Part shown: in pieces, positions 38,826 to 47,018 of the stretch | Numbering within the stretch: position 1 is the first letter of the stretch | Layout: the number at the start of each line of letters is the position of its first letter | Assembly: GCF_000801955.1 (NCBI RefSeq) | Contig: NZ_JSZO01000019.1 | Span: 1 to 64,000 of the forward strand | Length of the DNA: 64,000 bases | Reading direction: 5' to 3' | Source of the DNA: Ralstonia sp. A12 | GTDB lineage: Bacteria; Pseudomonadota; Gammaproteobacteria; Burkholderiales; Burkholderiaceae | Notes under the pieces: generated by a model | What the model was told of the DNA's origin: nothing | The model's input: the letters and a program-made list of their open reading frames with translations, nothing else | Databases searched by the model: none | Program-made: the position numbers and the translations under genes

Positions 38826-39893
38826 GTGAGTCGTTACTGGAGCGATGTGGTTCAGCAACTGGTGCCGTATGTGCCGGGCGAACAGCCAGCGCTGGCGCAC
38901 CCGGTCAAGCTGAACACCAACGAGAACCCCTACCCGCCGTCGCCGCGTGTCGCTGAGGCGATTGCCCGCGAATTGGGCAGCGTCGGCGACAGCCTGCGGC
39001 GCTATCCCGATCCGCTCTCGCGCCGGCTGCGCGAGACGGTCGCCGCCCATCACGGTTTGCAACCCGAGCAGGTGTTCGCAGGCAACGGTTCAGACGAAGT
39101 GCTGGCGCACGTGTTCCACGCGCTGCTCAAGCACGACAAACCGCTGCGCTTTCCCGACATCTCGTACAGCTTTTACCCGACCTACGCGCGGCTGTACGGC
39201 GTGCAGTGCCAGGTGATTCCGCTGGCCGACGACTTTTCGATCAACGCGAACGACTATCTTGGCGACGCGGGCGGCGTGCTGTTCCCGAACCCGAACGCGC
39301 CAACCGGCCACGCCTTGCCGCTGGCGGAGATCGAGCGGATCGTCGCGGCGAACCCATCATCGGTGGTGGTGATCGACGAGGCGTACGTGGATTTCGGTGC
39401 GCAGTCGGCGGTCACGCTAGTCGATCGCTATCCGAATCTGCTGGTCGTCCATACGACGTCCAAATCCCGCTCGCTCGCGGGCATGCGGGTCGGATTCGCG
39501 TTCGGGCATGCGGCGCTCATCGAAGCGCTCAACCGCGTGAAGGACAGCTTCAACTCGTACCCGCTGGACCGCCTTGCACAGGTCGCAGCCCAAGCGGCCT
39601 ACGAAGACGACGCCTATTTCCGCAGCAGTTGCGCGCGCGTGATCACCAGCCGCGATCGGCTGACGCAGAGCCTGCAAGCCCTGGGGTTCGAGGTCGTGCC
39701 TTCGGCTGCGAACTTCGTCTTCGCACGGCACCCCACACACGATGCCGCCACGCTTGCGGCCAATCTGAAGGCGCGGGAGATCTTCGTGCGGCATTTCAAG
39801 CTGCCGCGCATCGACCAACATCTGCGCATCACCGTCGGCACCGACGATGAATGCGACGCATTCTTAAAGGCACTGTGCAACCTGCTGGGATAG
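38826..39893 (+). CDS. hisC: Histidinol-phosphate aminotransferase
   Basis: 355 residues, normal for HisC, a PLP-dependent class I/II aminotransferase making L-histidinol phosphate from imidazole-acetol phosphate. Visible features: '[13 protein letters not shown]' opening, '[34 protein letters not shown]', the PLP-binding '[12 protein letters not shown]' and '[10 protein letters not shown]', Schiff-base Lys in '[18 protein letters not shown]', and the terminal '[27 protein letters not shown]'. The start is a GTG immediately after 'GTCGAGCA'; no better in-frame ATG exists nearby. It stands alone beside the tRNA gene, away from any his operon, as is usual for hisC paralogues in beta-proteobacteria; an aromatic-aminotransferase role is an alternative. 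Confidence 0.93.
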   Translation: MSRYWSDVVQQLVPYVPGEQPALAHPVKLNTNENPYPPSPRVAEAIARELGSVGDSLRRYPDPLSRRLRETVAAHHGLQPEQVFAGNGSDEVLAHVFHALLKHDKPLRFPDISYSFYPTYARLYGVQCQVIPLADDFSINANDYLGDAGGVLFPNPNAPTGHALPLAEIERIVAANPSSVVVIDEAYVDFGAQSAVTLVDRYPNLLVVHTTSKSRSLAGMRVGFAFGHAALIEALNRVKDSFNSYPLDRLAQVAAQAAYEDDAYFRSSCARVITSRDRLTQSLQALGFEVVPSAANFVFARHPTHDAATLAANLKAREIFVRHFKLPRIDQHLRITVGTDDECDAFLKALCNLLG

Positions 39894-40219
39894 GCACATG
39901 CGCCCCTGCGTCAAATTGCCACCGTGTCTGACCAGCCGTTCGGAGGAGCGTACCAGCGATGCCGCCCTCAACCCCCGACCACACGGTGCATCGACGGCCT
40001 TGCACCGTGTGAATCGAAGGCCACCGAAGTGAGCGATTGCTGCACGCAGGTATGGGGAACATTGACCAGACGCAGGTGCCTCCGGCCGATTGCTGTGCCA
40101 GAATGCACGAGCGGGAAAACGGCGCGCCGACGCCGTCCGCTGTCCCCTAGGGCGAGCCTCTGCTTCACGCGGGCGCGGCAAGGGACGCCACACAACACAC
40201 TCCCACAAAAGGAATCAGC
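39894..40219. other. 326-base gap with a strong hairpin (39980-40011)
   Basis: CACACGGTGCA (39980-39990) pairs perfectly with TGCACCGTGTG (40001-40011) around a 10-base loop. There is no T-run after it. It could end the hisC transcript or be part of a leader of the HiPIP gene. The short frames across the gap lack ribosome sites and resemble no protein. Nothing else seen. Confidence 0.45.
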
Positions 40220-40531
40220 ATGTCCAATCGTCGTCAATTCCTGAAGAGCATCCCCATCGTGGCCGCCGCTGGCGCCGTCATGTCGATGTCGGACCTGGCT
40301 CTGGCAGCACCGATGGTGGCGGAGACCGACCCGCAAGCCGCCGCCCTCGGCTACAAGGCTGACACCACCAAGGTCGACAAGGCCAAGTTCCCGAAGCACG
40401 CAGCCGATCAACACTGCGGCAACTGCGCCCTGTACCAAGGCGGCACGGCAGCACAAGGCGGCTGCCCGCTGTTCGCCGGCAAGGACGTTGCCAACAAGGG
40501 CTGGTGCAGCGCCTGGGCGAAGAAGGCCTAA
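40220..40531 (+). CDS. High-potential iron-sulfur protein (HiPIP), Tat-exported
   Basis: 103 residues. The twin-arginine signal 'NRRQFLKSIPIVAAAG' ends near residue 30 (LALA-APMVAE). The mature protein of about 73 residues has the four-Cys HiPIP cluster pattern (C-x2-C in 'HCGNCALYQ', then 'GGCPLF' and 'GWCSAW') binding a [4Fe-4S] 3+/2+ centre. It is a soluble periplasmic electron carrier, in related organisms serving terminal oxidases or reaction centres, and could be a partner of the dihaem cytochrome encoded 2 kb upstream. Terminator 30 bases downstream. Confidence 0.94.
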   Translation: MSNRRQFLKSIPIVAAAGAVMSMSDLALAAPMVAETDPQAAALGYKADTTKVDKAKFPKHAADQHCGNCALYQGGTAAQGGCPLFAGKDVANKGWCSAWAKKA

Positions 40532-40560
40532 GCCACACAGGCTGGCCATTCGCCAATGCA

Positions 40561-40587
40561 AACGGACCCTGCGGGGTCCGTTTTTGT
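40561..40587 (+). terminator. Terminator after the HiPIP gene
   Basis: Perfect 9-base stem AACGGACCC/GGGTCCGTT with the loop TGCG and a T-run. It separates the HiPIP gene from the KdpE-like gene that starts 20 bases later. Confidence 0.9.
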
Positions 40588-40607
40588 TTTTCGGGCGCCG
40601 CTCTACA

Positions 40608-41312
40608 ATGCGTGCCATGCCGTTCACATTCACGCCCACCGTCCTCGTCATCGACGACGAGCCGCACATCCGCCGCTTCGTCCGCGCCGCGCTGGAGGAA
40701 GAAGGCTGCGAAGTCCATGAAGCCGACCGCGTTGAGCGCGGCTTGATCGAAGCCGGCACGCGCCAGCCGGATGCGGTGATCCTCGACCTCGGCCTGCCCG
40801 ATGGCGACGGCATGCAGTTGATCCGCGAGCTGCGCACCTGGACGGAGGTGCCGGTGCTGGTGCTCTCCGCCCGTGTGGATGAGCGCGACAAGATCGACGC
40901 CCTCGATGCCGGTGCAGACGACTACCTCACCAAACCCTTTGGCGTGGGCGAGCTGATCGCCCGCCTGCGCGTGCTGCTGCGGCGACACGCCAAGCGCGGC
41001 GAAGACGGCGGCAGCGTCATCCGTTTTGGTGAGGTGGAAGTGGACTTGGCGCGCCGCCTGGTCACCCGCAACGGCGAGGCCGTGCACCTTACGCCCATCG
41101 AATATCGCCTGCTGGCCGTGCTGCTCGGCCGGCGCGGCACGGTGATGACCCACCGCGAGTTGCTGCGCGAAGTCTGGGGCCCGGCGCATTCCGACAGCAG
41201 CCACTATCTGCGCATCTACATGGGCCACCTGCGCCACAAGCTTGAGCGCGACCCTGCCCGGCCCGAGTACCTGCTGACCGAAGTCGGCGTCGGTTACCGA
41301 TTTACGGCCTGA
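40608..41312 (+). CDS. kdpE: OmpR-family response regulator, KdpE-like
   Basis: 234 residues from ATG 40608, or 231 from ATG 40617. The receiver has 'VIDDEPHIRRFVRAALEEEG' (the KdpE opening), phospho-acceptor Asp near 56-59 in 'VILDLGLPDGDG', and 'DDYLTKPFGVGELIARLR'. The winged-helix domain 'LTPIEYRLLAVLLGRRGTVMTHRELLREVWGPAHSDSSHYLRIYMGHLRHKLE' carries the KdpE hallmark of 'SHYLRIYMGHLRHKLE'. In most bacteria it follows kdpD; here neither kdpD nor kdpFABC is adjacent, the preceding gene is HiPIP behind a terminator, and the next gene is on the other strand. Role by homology: activator of the high-affinity K+ ATPase. Confidence 0.85.
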   Translation: MRAMPFTFTPTVLVIDDEPHIRRFVRAALEEEGCEVHEADRVERGLIEAGTRQPDAVILDLGLPDGDGMQLIRELRTWTEVPVLVLSARVDERDKIDALDAGADDYLTKPFGVGELIARLRVLLRRHAKRGEDGGSVIRFGEVEVDLARRLVTRNGEAVHLTPIEYRLLAVLLGRRGTVMTHRELLREVWGPAHSDSSHYLRIYMGHLRHKLERDPARPEYLLTEVGVGYRFTA

Positions 41313-41315
41313 GCC

Positions 41316-42314
41316 TTATTGTTCCTTGATACCAGCGGCGCGAACGATGCGGCCGTTGCTGTCGTATTCCGCGCGGATGGCGGCAGCGAACTGCTCGGGC
41401 GTGCCGCCGGCAGGCACCACCGCCGCCTGCGTAAGTCGGTCGCGCAGGTCGGGCGCCGCCAGCGCCTTGTTGATCTCCATATTCAACCGCGCGATGACCG
41501 GCGCGGGCGTCTTGGCCGGCGCAAACACACCAAAGGTCGATGCCATGTTGGCCTTGGCGTAGCCCAGTTCGGCAAAAGTCGGCACGTTCGGCAGCGCATC
41601 GAGCCGGTGCGGCGCGCCCACCGCCAGCGGCCGCAGCTTGCCGCTGGCGATATGCTGCATCAACGTCGGGCCGACGTTGGTCGACATCACCTCCACCTGC
41701 CCGCCCAGGGCGTCGGTCAGCTGCTGGCCACCGCCCTTGTACGGAATCAACGTGATATCGACACGCGCCTGCGTCTTGATCTGCTCCAGCGCCAGATGCC
41801 CCACCGTGCCCAGGCCCGACGTCGACCAGCGAATCGAACCCGGCTTGGCGCGCGACTGGCTGAGCATGTCGGCAAAGCTCTTGCCCGTGAACGACGACGT
41901 GCCCAGCAGGATCATCGGCGCGTACATGATGTTGGCCACCGGCGCGATGTCCTTCTGCGGGTCATACGGCAGCTTGCTGAAATGCGGGTTGAGCGTGAGC
42001 GGGCTCACCGATGAAAAGCCGAGCGTATAGCCGTCGGGCGCAGCCTTGGCCACCGCATCCATGCCGATGCTGCCGCCAGCGCCGGCGCGGTTCTCCACCA
42101 CAACCGGCTGACCAAGCTGGGCCGAGAGCTTCTCGCCCAGCGCACGCGCCACGTTGTCGGAAATACCACCGGTCGGGTACGCCACGATGATGCGGATCGG
42201 CTTGGCCGGATAATCCTGCGCCTGCACAGGCAATGCCGTCGCCAACGACAGGCCGGCGCACAGCAACGTGGCAGAGGCAATCAGGCGACGACGGACAGAA
42301 CGTTCAGCAGTCAT
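41316..42314 (-). CDS. Bug-family tripartite tricarboxylate transporter receptor (TctC-like)
   Basis: 332 residues. Signal peptide cleaved near 'LPVQA-QDYPAKPIRIIVAYPTGG'; 'YPAKPIRIIV' is the near-invariant opening of Bug receptors. Also present are 'VVENRAGAGGSIGMDAVAKAAPDGYTLGF' and 'LPNVPTFAELGYAKANM', the latter a ligand-loop hallmark. Periplasmic solute receptor, ligands typically carboxylates. No tctA/tctB permease genes are near, as is usual for the expanded Bug family of Burkholderiales. It is convergent with the KdpE-like gene with a 3-base gap. Confidence 0.93.
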   Translation of the reverse strand: MTAERSVRRRLIASATLLCAGLSLATALPVQAQDYPAKPIRIIVAYPTGGISDNVARALGEKLSAQLGQPVVVENRAGAGGSIGMDAVAKAAPDGYTLGFSSVSPLTLNPHFSKLPYDPQKDIAPVANIMYAPMILLGTSSFTGKSFADMLSQSRAKPGSIRWSTSGLGTVGHLALEQIKTQARVDITLIPYKGGGQQLTDALGGQVEVMSTNVGPTLMQHIASGKLRPLAVGAPHRLDALPNVPTFAELGYAKANMASTFGVFAPAKTPAPVIARLNMEINKALAAPDLRDRLTQAAVVPAGGTPEQFAAAIRAEYDSNGRIVRAAGIKEQ

Positions 42315-42405
42315 GGCTGGCGCGAAAGGGAGGCATCAGAAGGTGCCATTGTAGGCGGACGCCCAGGCAGTCTTGCTGGCTCACGCCTGGACGACAAGAC
42401 AAAAG

Positions 42406-42429
42406 AAAAGGCGCCCGAAGGCGCCTTTT
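42406..42429 (-). terminator. Terminator of the second porin gene
   Basis: Perfect 10-base stem AAAAGGCGCC/GGCGCCTTTT with the tetraloop CGAA, 28 bases past the porin stop (minus strand); T-rich on both sides, so possibly bidirectional. Confidence 0.88.
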
Positions 42430-42456
42430 CCGTTCCCAATCGAGTGACTGCGTCGA

Positions 42457-43587
42457 TTAGAAGATGTGGCGGATACCCACGCCAGCGCTGGTCTGGTTCG
42501 ACTTGCCGATGCCGGTTGCGTTGCCGCCACCCGACAGTTCCGGCAGAGCTGCGTCCTTGACCTTGTTGTAGTCGACCGTGCCATACACTTGCGTGCGCTT
42601 GGACAGAGCGTACTCGGCCAGCAGCACAGCGGTGTAGCGCTTGCCGTCGTTGCCGGCGGTCAGTGCAGCGTTGCTGATCTTGTCGTAGTAGAACGCGCCG
42701 GTCAGAGCCAGTGCCGGGGTGACTTGGTACGTCACGCCGCCCAGGGCAACCTTGTCACGACGCTTCGTGGCGCCCGGGGTCAGGCCAGCACCCGTCGTGG
42801 CATTGCCGTAGATGTTCAGGCCGAAAGCGCTGTTGCCCACGCAGTTCGACGAGCTGTTCACGCAACCAGTGGCGTCGCTGCTGTCGATGTAGCCCAGGTA
42901 CAGCTTTGCCGGTCCGATGGCGTAGTTACCGCCGATGCTCCACACCGACTGCTTGTTGCCAGCCACATCCTTGTGTTGCTGGTACAGGCCGCCGATCAGG
43001 GCCGGGCCGAATTCATACGACACGGCTGCGCCCAGGTATTGGTTCTGGCTGGCGCTGCCCGGCACTTCGCCGAAGCCGTAGCCCAAGCCAACGTACAGGC
43101 CGTTGATCTTGTTCTCGTACTTCAGCATGTTCGATTCACGCAGGCCGGTCAGACCGTAGAACACCCACGAGTTGCCGTCGTAGTTACCCACGCCCAGCGG
43201 ATCGAAGTTGCCGCCCATCGTGAAGCCGAAGTTGTATTGACGGCCCAGCGTGATGGTGCCCAGGTCCTTGTTGGACAGGCCCACGAACGATTGACGATTG
43301 AACAGCGTACCGGCGCTGCTCATCTTGCCCGAGTCGGAAGCGAAGCCGCTTTCCAGCACGAACAGTGCCTTGTTACCACCGCCCAGATCTTCCGAGCCCT
43401 TCAGGCCCCAGCGGCTGTTCGACACAGCACCGCTTTCCATCTGGGTCACGCTGTTGCCAGCTTGGTTAGCGTTGTTGATGTAGTGAATGCTGGTATCGAC
43501 AATACCGTACAGCGTCACGCTCGATTGGGCGTAGGCCGAACCTGCGAACAGGGCGCCGACTGCAACCAGAATGGCAGACTTTTTCAT
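42457..43587 (-). CDS. Gram-negative general porin
   Basis: 376 residues from ATG 43587. The signal peptide (MKKSAILVAVGALFAGSAYA) is followed by QSSVTLYGIVDTSIHY, the standard first strand of Burkholderiales porins; 'SRWGLKGSEDLGGGNKALFVLESGF' and 'FNRQSFVGLSNKDLGTITLGRQY' follow, with a terminal aromatic (IRHIF). Codon choice looks highly biased to preferred codons, unlike the 14544 porin, suggesting a major constitutive porin. A Cys pair in a loop ('TGCVNSSSNCVG') may form a disulfide. It has a long upstream untranslated space and a strong terminator. Confidence 0.95.
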   Translation of the reverse strand: MKKSAILVAVGALFAGSAYAQSSVTLYGIVDTSIHYINNANQAGNSVTQMESGAVSNSRWGLKGSEDLGGGNKALFVLESGFASDSGKMSSAGTLFNRQSFVGLSNKDLGTITLGRQYNFGFTMGGNFDPLGVGNYDGNSWVFYGLTGLRESNMLKYENKINGLYVGLGYGFGEVPGSASQNQYLGAAVSYEFGPALIGGLYQQHKDVAGNKQSVWSIGGNYAIGPAKLYLGYIDSSDATGCVNSSSNCVGNSAFGLNIYGNATTGAGLTPGATKRRDKVALGGVTYQVTPALALTGAFYYDKISNAALTAGNDGKRYTAVLLAEYALSKRTQVYGTVDYNKVKDAALPELSGGGNATGIGKSNQTSAGVGIRHIF

Positions 43588-44086
43588 GTGGGCTCGTAAT
43601 AAAAGAGTTGTCTCAAACCGCCCGCCCCCGTGTGCATGAGGTTGGGCTCCTCCGTTTCCTTTGCTTCCGTGTCGGAAGTGCCGCGCAAATTTAACAAAAG
43701 CCCTTATGCCCGGCAAAGCAATTCACAGAATCGCCCTGCCAAGTGTGGTACGCACGCATCGCTCTTAATGCAGCGCACCAAAACGGCCTCCGGCAAGGCT
43801 TGCCGGCTCGTCGCGCCCTGCTGTGGTGCACCAAGACTGCGCTGCGGGTTTCAAATATTCCTTGATTAGGCAAAAAGGTGGAGGCCTCGCCCCCACTATT
43901 TCGCCATTGGCGTGTTTTTCAGCGCCATTCACGCTGACTTGCATCATTTCGGCGCTCACAACAAACCGTTCGTCGCACCACTGTGGATACGGCCACCCCT
44001 CTGACCTACGCTTCAGGCCGTGGCAGGACAGTCAAAAGACCACGCCTTAAAACAGCATCGAAAATCAGTTGAAGAAGGAGTTCGCC
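43588..44086. other. About 500-base non-coding space with palindromes
   Basis: Lies between the divergent major porin and the small repeat protein. It contains the perfect 17-base palindrome CCGGCAAG-G-CTTGCCGG at 43790-43806, enclosed by CAGCGCA (about 43771) and TGCGCTG (about 43844), which would give a larger imperfect stem. The frames here look non-coding. It should hold the porin promoter and could hold a small regulatory RNA; I could not assign boxes with confidence. Confidence 0.4.
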
Positions 44087-44371
44087 ATGCGACTCAAGCA
44101 GATTGGAATGGCCGCGCTGTTGGCGGCAGGTGCCCTGGCGGCGGGCAGCGCTTGGGCGCAGGCCAGCCGCGTGGAGGTGTTCGGGCAGGCCGCGCGCGCC
44201 GAACGTTTTGATGTCTATAGCGATGGCGCCCGCACCGGACGCTTCGACACCTACACAGAGGGTGCGCGCAGCGGCCGCTTTGATCCGTACTCCGAAGGCT
44301 CACGCAGCGACCCGGCGGGCCGTTCGCGCGATGGTGGCGGCTCGGTTTATGGTTATCCGGTACCGAGCTGA
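44087..44371 (+). CDS. Small secreted protein with three 12-residue tandem repeats
   Basis: 94 residues from ATG 44087, preceded by GAAGGAG at ideal spacing. The signal peptide is MRLKQIGMAALLAAGALAAGSAWA-QAS. The mature 70 residues contain three near-identical units of the form R-F-D-x-Y-[ST]-[DE]-G-[AS]-R-[TS]-[GD] ('RFDVYSDGARTG', 'RFDTYTEGARSG', 'RFDPYSEGSRSD'), preceded by a partial unit, and end in a Gly/Ser-rich tail. There are no Cys. I do not recognise the family; such Arg/Tyr/Asp repeats could bind polyanions or metals, which is only a suggestion. Terminator about 90 bases downstream. Confidence 0.78.
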   Translation: MRLKQIGMAALLAAGALAAGSAWAQASRVEVFGQAARAERFDVYSDGARTGRFDTYTEGARSGRFDPYSEGSRSDPAGRSRDGGGSVYGYPVPS

Positions 44372-44457
44372 TACGGAAAGCGCGCTTCGTTCACGCGCTT
44401 TCTCTGGTTAAGGGCCGGTCTCCAGGCATCCTCCGTTTCCGCCTTTGGCCCAATCCG

Positions 44458-44489
44458 GCCCCGTTGGTGTTGCACCAGCGGGGCTTTTT
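44458..44489 (+). terminator. Terminator of the small repeat-protein gene
   Basis: 12-base stem GCCCCGTTGGTG/CACCAGCGGGGC with one G-T pair and a 3-base loop, then five T. Confidence 0.85.
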
Positions 44490-44511
44490 CGTCATAGCTG
44501 GGTGCCCCAAC

Positions 44512-44545
44512 AAAAACGGGACGGTGCCGATTGGCAACCGTCCCG
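44512..44545 (-). terminator. Terminator of the M20 peptidase gene
   Basis: Perfect 9-base stem CGGGACGGT/ACCGTCCCG with an 11-base loop; on the minus strand it is followed by TTTTTG. It lies 25 bases past the peptidase stop. Confidence 0.82.
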
Positions 44546-44569
44546 TCTTTATATGGATGGCGATGATCG

Positions 44570-45880
44570 TTACTTGGTCACGCCCACGCGATCGCGCGAC
44601 ACATCCATCACCATGCGCGTGAGCAGGTACAGGCGCGGCACGATGGAGTTCAGGTCGACGTACTCGGCATCATTCGAGTGCGCGCCAAAGCTGGCCAGGC
44701 CAAAGCGCTCGATCACCGGGGCTTTGGTCTTGGAGGCGGCAAACGCTGCATCCGTACCGCCGCCTTCGGCCTTGTCGTCAATCTCCAGCGTCTTGCCGAG
44801 TTCGCCGTAGATCTTCTGGGCGTGCTCGGCCAGCGCGCGCGAGGCTGGCGTGGCTTCCAGGGGCGGGCGGCGGCGCTCGAACTTGGCGCTTACCTGCGTA
44901 TCAGGGATCAGCTTGTTCTTGATGCGTTCGTTGACGGTCTCTTCCAGCTTGTCGGCATCGGCCGCGCGCAGCAAGCGCACGTCTGCCTGGGCACTGGCGA
45001 CGGCCGGGATCACGTTGCGGTTGGTACCGGCCTGCGACACCGTCCAGTTGACCTTGAGGCCGGTCTGCGGATTGGACAGATCGCGCATCTGCAGCACCTG
45101 GTGCGACAGTTCATACAGCGCGTTGCGGCCCTGCTCCGGCGCACCGCCCGCGTGCGATGCCTTGCCCTTCACATCGAGCAGGATGGCGCCGATGCCGCTG
45201 GTGGCCAGCGACAGCTTGTCGGAGGTCACACGCGTGCCCTCGCACGAGAACACGGCGTCTTGCTCCGCACCCAGCTTGGCCTGCATGGCGCGCGCGCCCG
45301 GCGAGCTGATTTCTTCGTCGCCGTTGATGAGCACGGTCAGCGTGCCGTATTTCTTGAAGCCGACCGACTGCAGGATCGACACGGTGTGCAGGATGACGGC
45401 CACGCCGTTCTTGTCGTCGGCGATACCCAGGCCGTAGGCGCGATCACCGTCAATGCGGAACGGCTGCTGCGCGAGCATGCCCTTCAGGTACACCGTATCC
45501 ATGTGCGCGATCAGCATGATGTTGCGCGTGCCTTCGCCCTTGAAGCGGGCGAGCACCATCTTGCCGACCTTCTCGGGCGTGTCGGCCATGCGGTACGCGT
45601 GGTCGCTCGGGTCGATCAGCTTGACGTCGCCGCCTAGCAAGCGCAGGCGGTCGGCAATTACGCCGGCAATCTTGTCCAGGCCTTCGATGTCCTTGCTGCC
45701 CGATTCAATCGACACCAGCGTCTTCATGGTGTCGATCAGCGCGGGCTTTTCCTGCTGGGCGCGCTTGTAGATTTCAGCGGGCGGCACGGCAGCCGCCTGG
45801 CCAGCGGCCAACGCACCAACGGTGGCGAGCGCCGCCAGCATGACTGACCGCACGCCCCTCTTCAACAACGTGGCATTCAT
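44570..45880 (-). CDS. M20-family glutamate carboxypeptidase (CPG2-like)
   Basis: 436 residues with a signal peptide (LAALATVGALAAGQAAA, near residue 31). The sequence aligns by eye with Pseudomonas carboxypeptidase G2: 'LIAHMDTVYLKGMLAQQPFRIDGDRAYGLGIADDKNGVAVILHT' holds the first Zn ligand His and the bridging Asp, 'VLINGDEEISSPGAR' holds the catalytic Glu and a Zn ligand, and the late 'SFGAHSNDAEYVDLNS' holds the final His. Expected activity: release of C-terminal glutamate from folate-like or N-acyl-glutamate compounds in the periplasm. Transcribed singly, divergent from the DUF1835 gene. Confidence 0.9.
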   Translation of the reverse strand: MNATLLKRGVRSVMLAALATVGALAAGQAAAVPPAEIYKRAQQEKPALIDTMKTLVSIESGSKDIEGLDKIAGVIADRLRLLGGDVKLIDPSDHAYRMADTPEKVGKMVLARFKGEGTRNIMLIAHMDTVYLKGMLAQQPFRIDGDRAYGLGIADDKNGVAVILHTVSILQSVGFKKYGTLTVLINGDEEISSPGARAMQAKLGAEQDAVFSCEGTRVTSDKLSLATSGIGAILLDVKGKASHAGGAPEQGRNALYELSHQVLQMRDLSNPQTGLKVNWTVSQAGTNRNVIPAVASAQADVRLLRAADADKLEETVNERIKNKLIPDTQVSAKFERRRPPLEATPASRALAEHAQKIYGELGKTLEIDDKAEGGGTDAAFAASKTKAPVIERFGLASFGAHSNDAEYVDLNSIVPRLYLLTRMVMDVSRDRVGVTK

Positions 45881-46066
45881 GGATGTTCCCTCACCTGTCT
45901 CTTAGTTATGGTCTGCAACAAAGGCGCGATTTTCTCACGTCCGCCTGATGGTTGCCTGGAGCCTCATCCCCTCTTCGGATAGGGCTTCTGACGCAACGCA
46001 ATGGAATATCGGCAGTGCTGCGCAAAACGAAAGCGCACCGCTGACACTGTCGCTACAATTGCCGCC

Positions 46067-46861
46067 ATGCAATACATCCATGTCGTCAACGGCGATGTTG
46101 CCGGCGCCACGCTCAAGCAGGCGCTCGCACAGGCTGGCCGCCCCGATTCCGTCGTAGTTCTGCGCGACGACCTCGCCGTCGGGCCGCTGGCCGACGTCGA
46201 TAGTGTCGCCATGGCGCGCTCGGGCTTCTGGCAGCGTGTGGCCCCCACCAGCAGCATCGACTTCGCCGCCGAAATGCGCGATGCGCTCGCGTCTCTGGCA
46301 GATGTGCGTGAAGCCACGACCGAAGTGGCGATCTGGCACGGCCAGAGTGCGTCGGACCAGCTCATGCTGCGCCGGGTGGCGTTCCACCTGCACCAATCGC
46401 CGCAGCGGATCAACGAAATCGGCATGGATGTGCGCGAGCTGGAAACGCCCAACGGCCAGGGTCCGCTCACGGCCATCGGCATGTATTCGGGTGCGCGACT
46501 GGCACGGCGATTTTCGACCATCGCGCCTGTGTCGGTGCTGCGCATCGGTCGCCTGGCGTATGAATGGCAGCAAACCGTGCGTGAGAACGCCGACGTACGC
46601 CTGTGGAAGGGCAACACGCTGGTGCCCGTGTCGTACGCCACCGTCGATGAAGTGATCCTGGAGCACGTGCCGACCGACTGGGCCAGCGCGCGTGACGTGG
46701 TCGGTAGCATCATGGGCGCCATCGACGGGTTGCTCGCGAGCGACTGGTTTGTCTTCTGGCGCTGCCGCGAGCTGGTCGGCAACGGCCAACTGCTGCTGCG
46801 CGGCGAGGCCGATTCGCTCTCCACCTGCGAGTTGCGCCGCAATGTGAGCGTGGCGGTTTAA
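46067..46861 (+). CDS. DUF1835/DUF3658-type protein
   Basis: 264 residues from ATG 46067; the frame is open upstream to 46001 but that piece lies in the divergent promoter region. The N-terminal segment 'MQYIHVVNGDVAGATLKQALAQAG...VVVLRDDLAVGPL' is the DUF1835 signature (H-x-V-N-G-D...D-x-L-x-x-G-P), and the C-terminal third ('LWKGNTLVPVSYATVDEVILEH...WFVFWRCRELVGNGQLLLRG') looks like DUF3658. Cytosolic; biochemical role unknown, though these domains occur with restriction-like or nucleotide-handling contexts. Followed by a strong terminator. Confidence 0.85.
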   Translation: MQYIHVVNGDVAGATLKQALAQAGRPDSVVVLRDDLAVGPLADVDSVAMARSGFWQRVAPTSSIDFAAEMRDALASLADVREATTEVAIWHGQSASDQLMLRRVAFHLHQSPQRINEIGMDVRELETPNGQGPLTAIGMYSGARLARRFSTIAPVSVLRIGRLAYEWQQTVRENADVRLWKGNTLVPVSYATVDEVILEHVPTDWASARDVVGSIMGAIDGLLASDWFVFWRCRELVGNGQLLLRGEADSLSTCELRRNVSVAV

Positions 46862-46897
46862 GTTCACGGCAATCGAGCCGTTGATCAGTCCATCCGG

Positions 46898-46925
46898 AAG
46901 GAGCGCCACAGAGCGCTCCTTTTTT
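46898..46925 (+). terminator. Terminator after DUF1835 gene
   Basis: Perfect 9-base stem AAGGAGCGC/GCGCTCCTT, loop CACAGA, followed by a T-run. Confidence 0.88.
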
Positions 46926-47018
46926 GTTCACCCAGTCTCCTCAGTGTGTCTCTACAGACGGCCCCGCTTTGGCCGTCAATCCGGAAGCAGACCAACCATC
47001 CCACTTCCGGGGGCACAC

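Noticed and set aside
43630-43869. Small frames in the porin upstream region
   Set aside because: No ribosome sites, many rare codons and no protein-like pattern; treated as non-coding.
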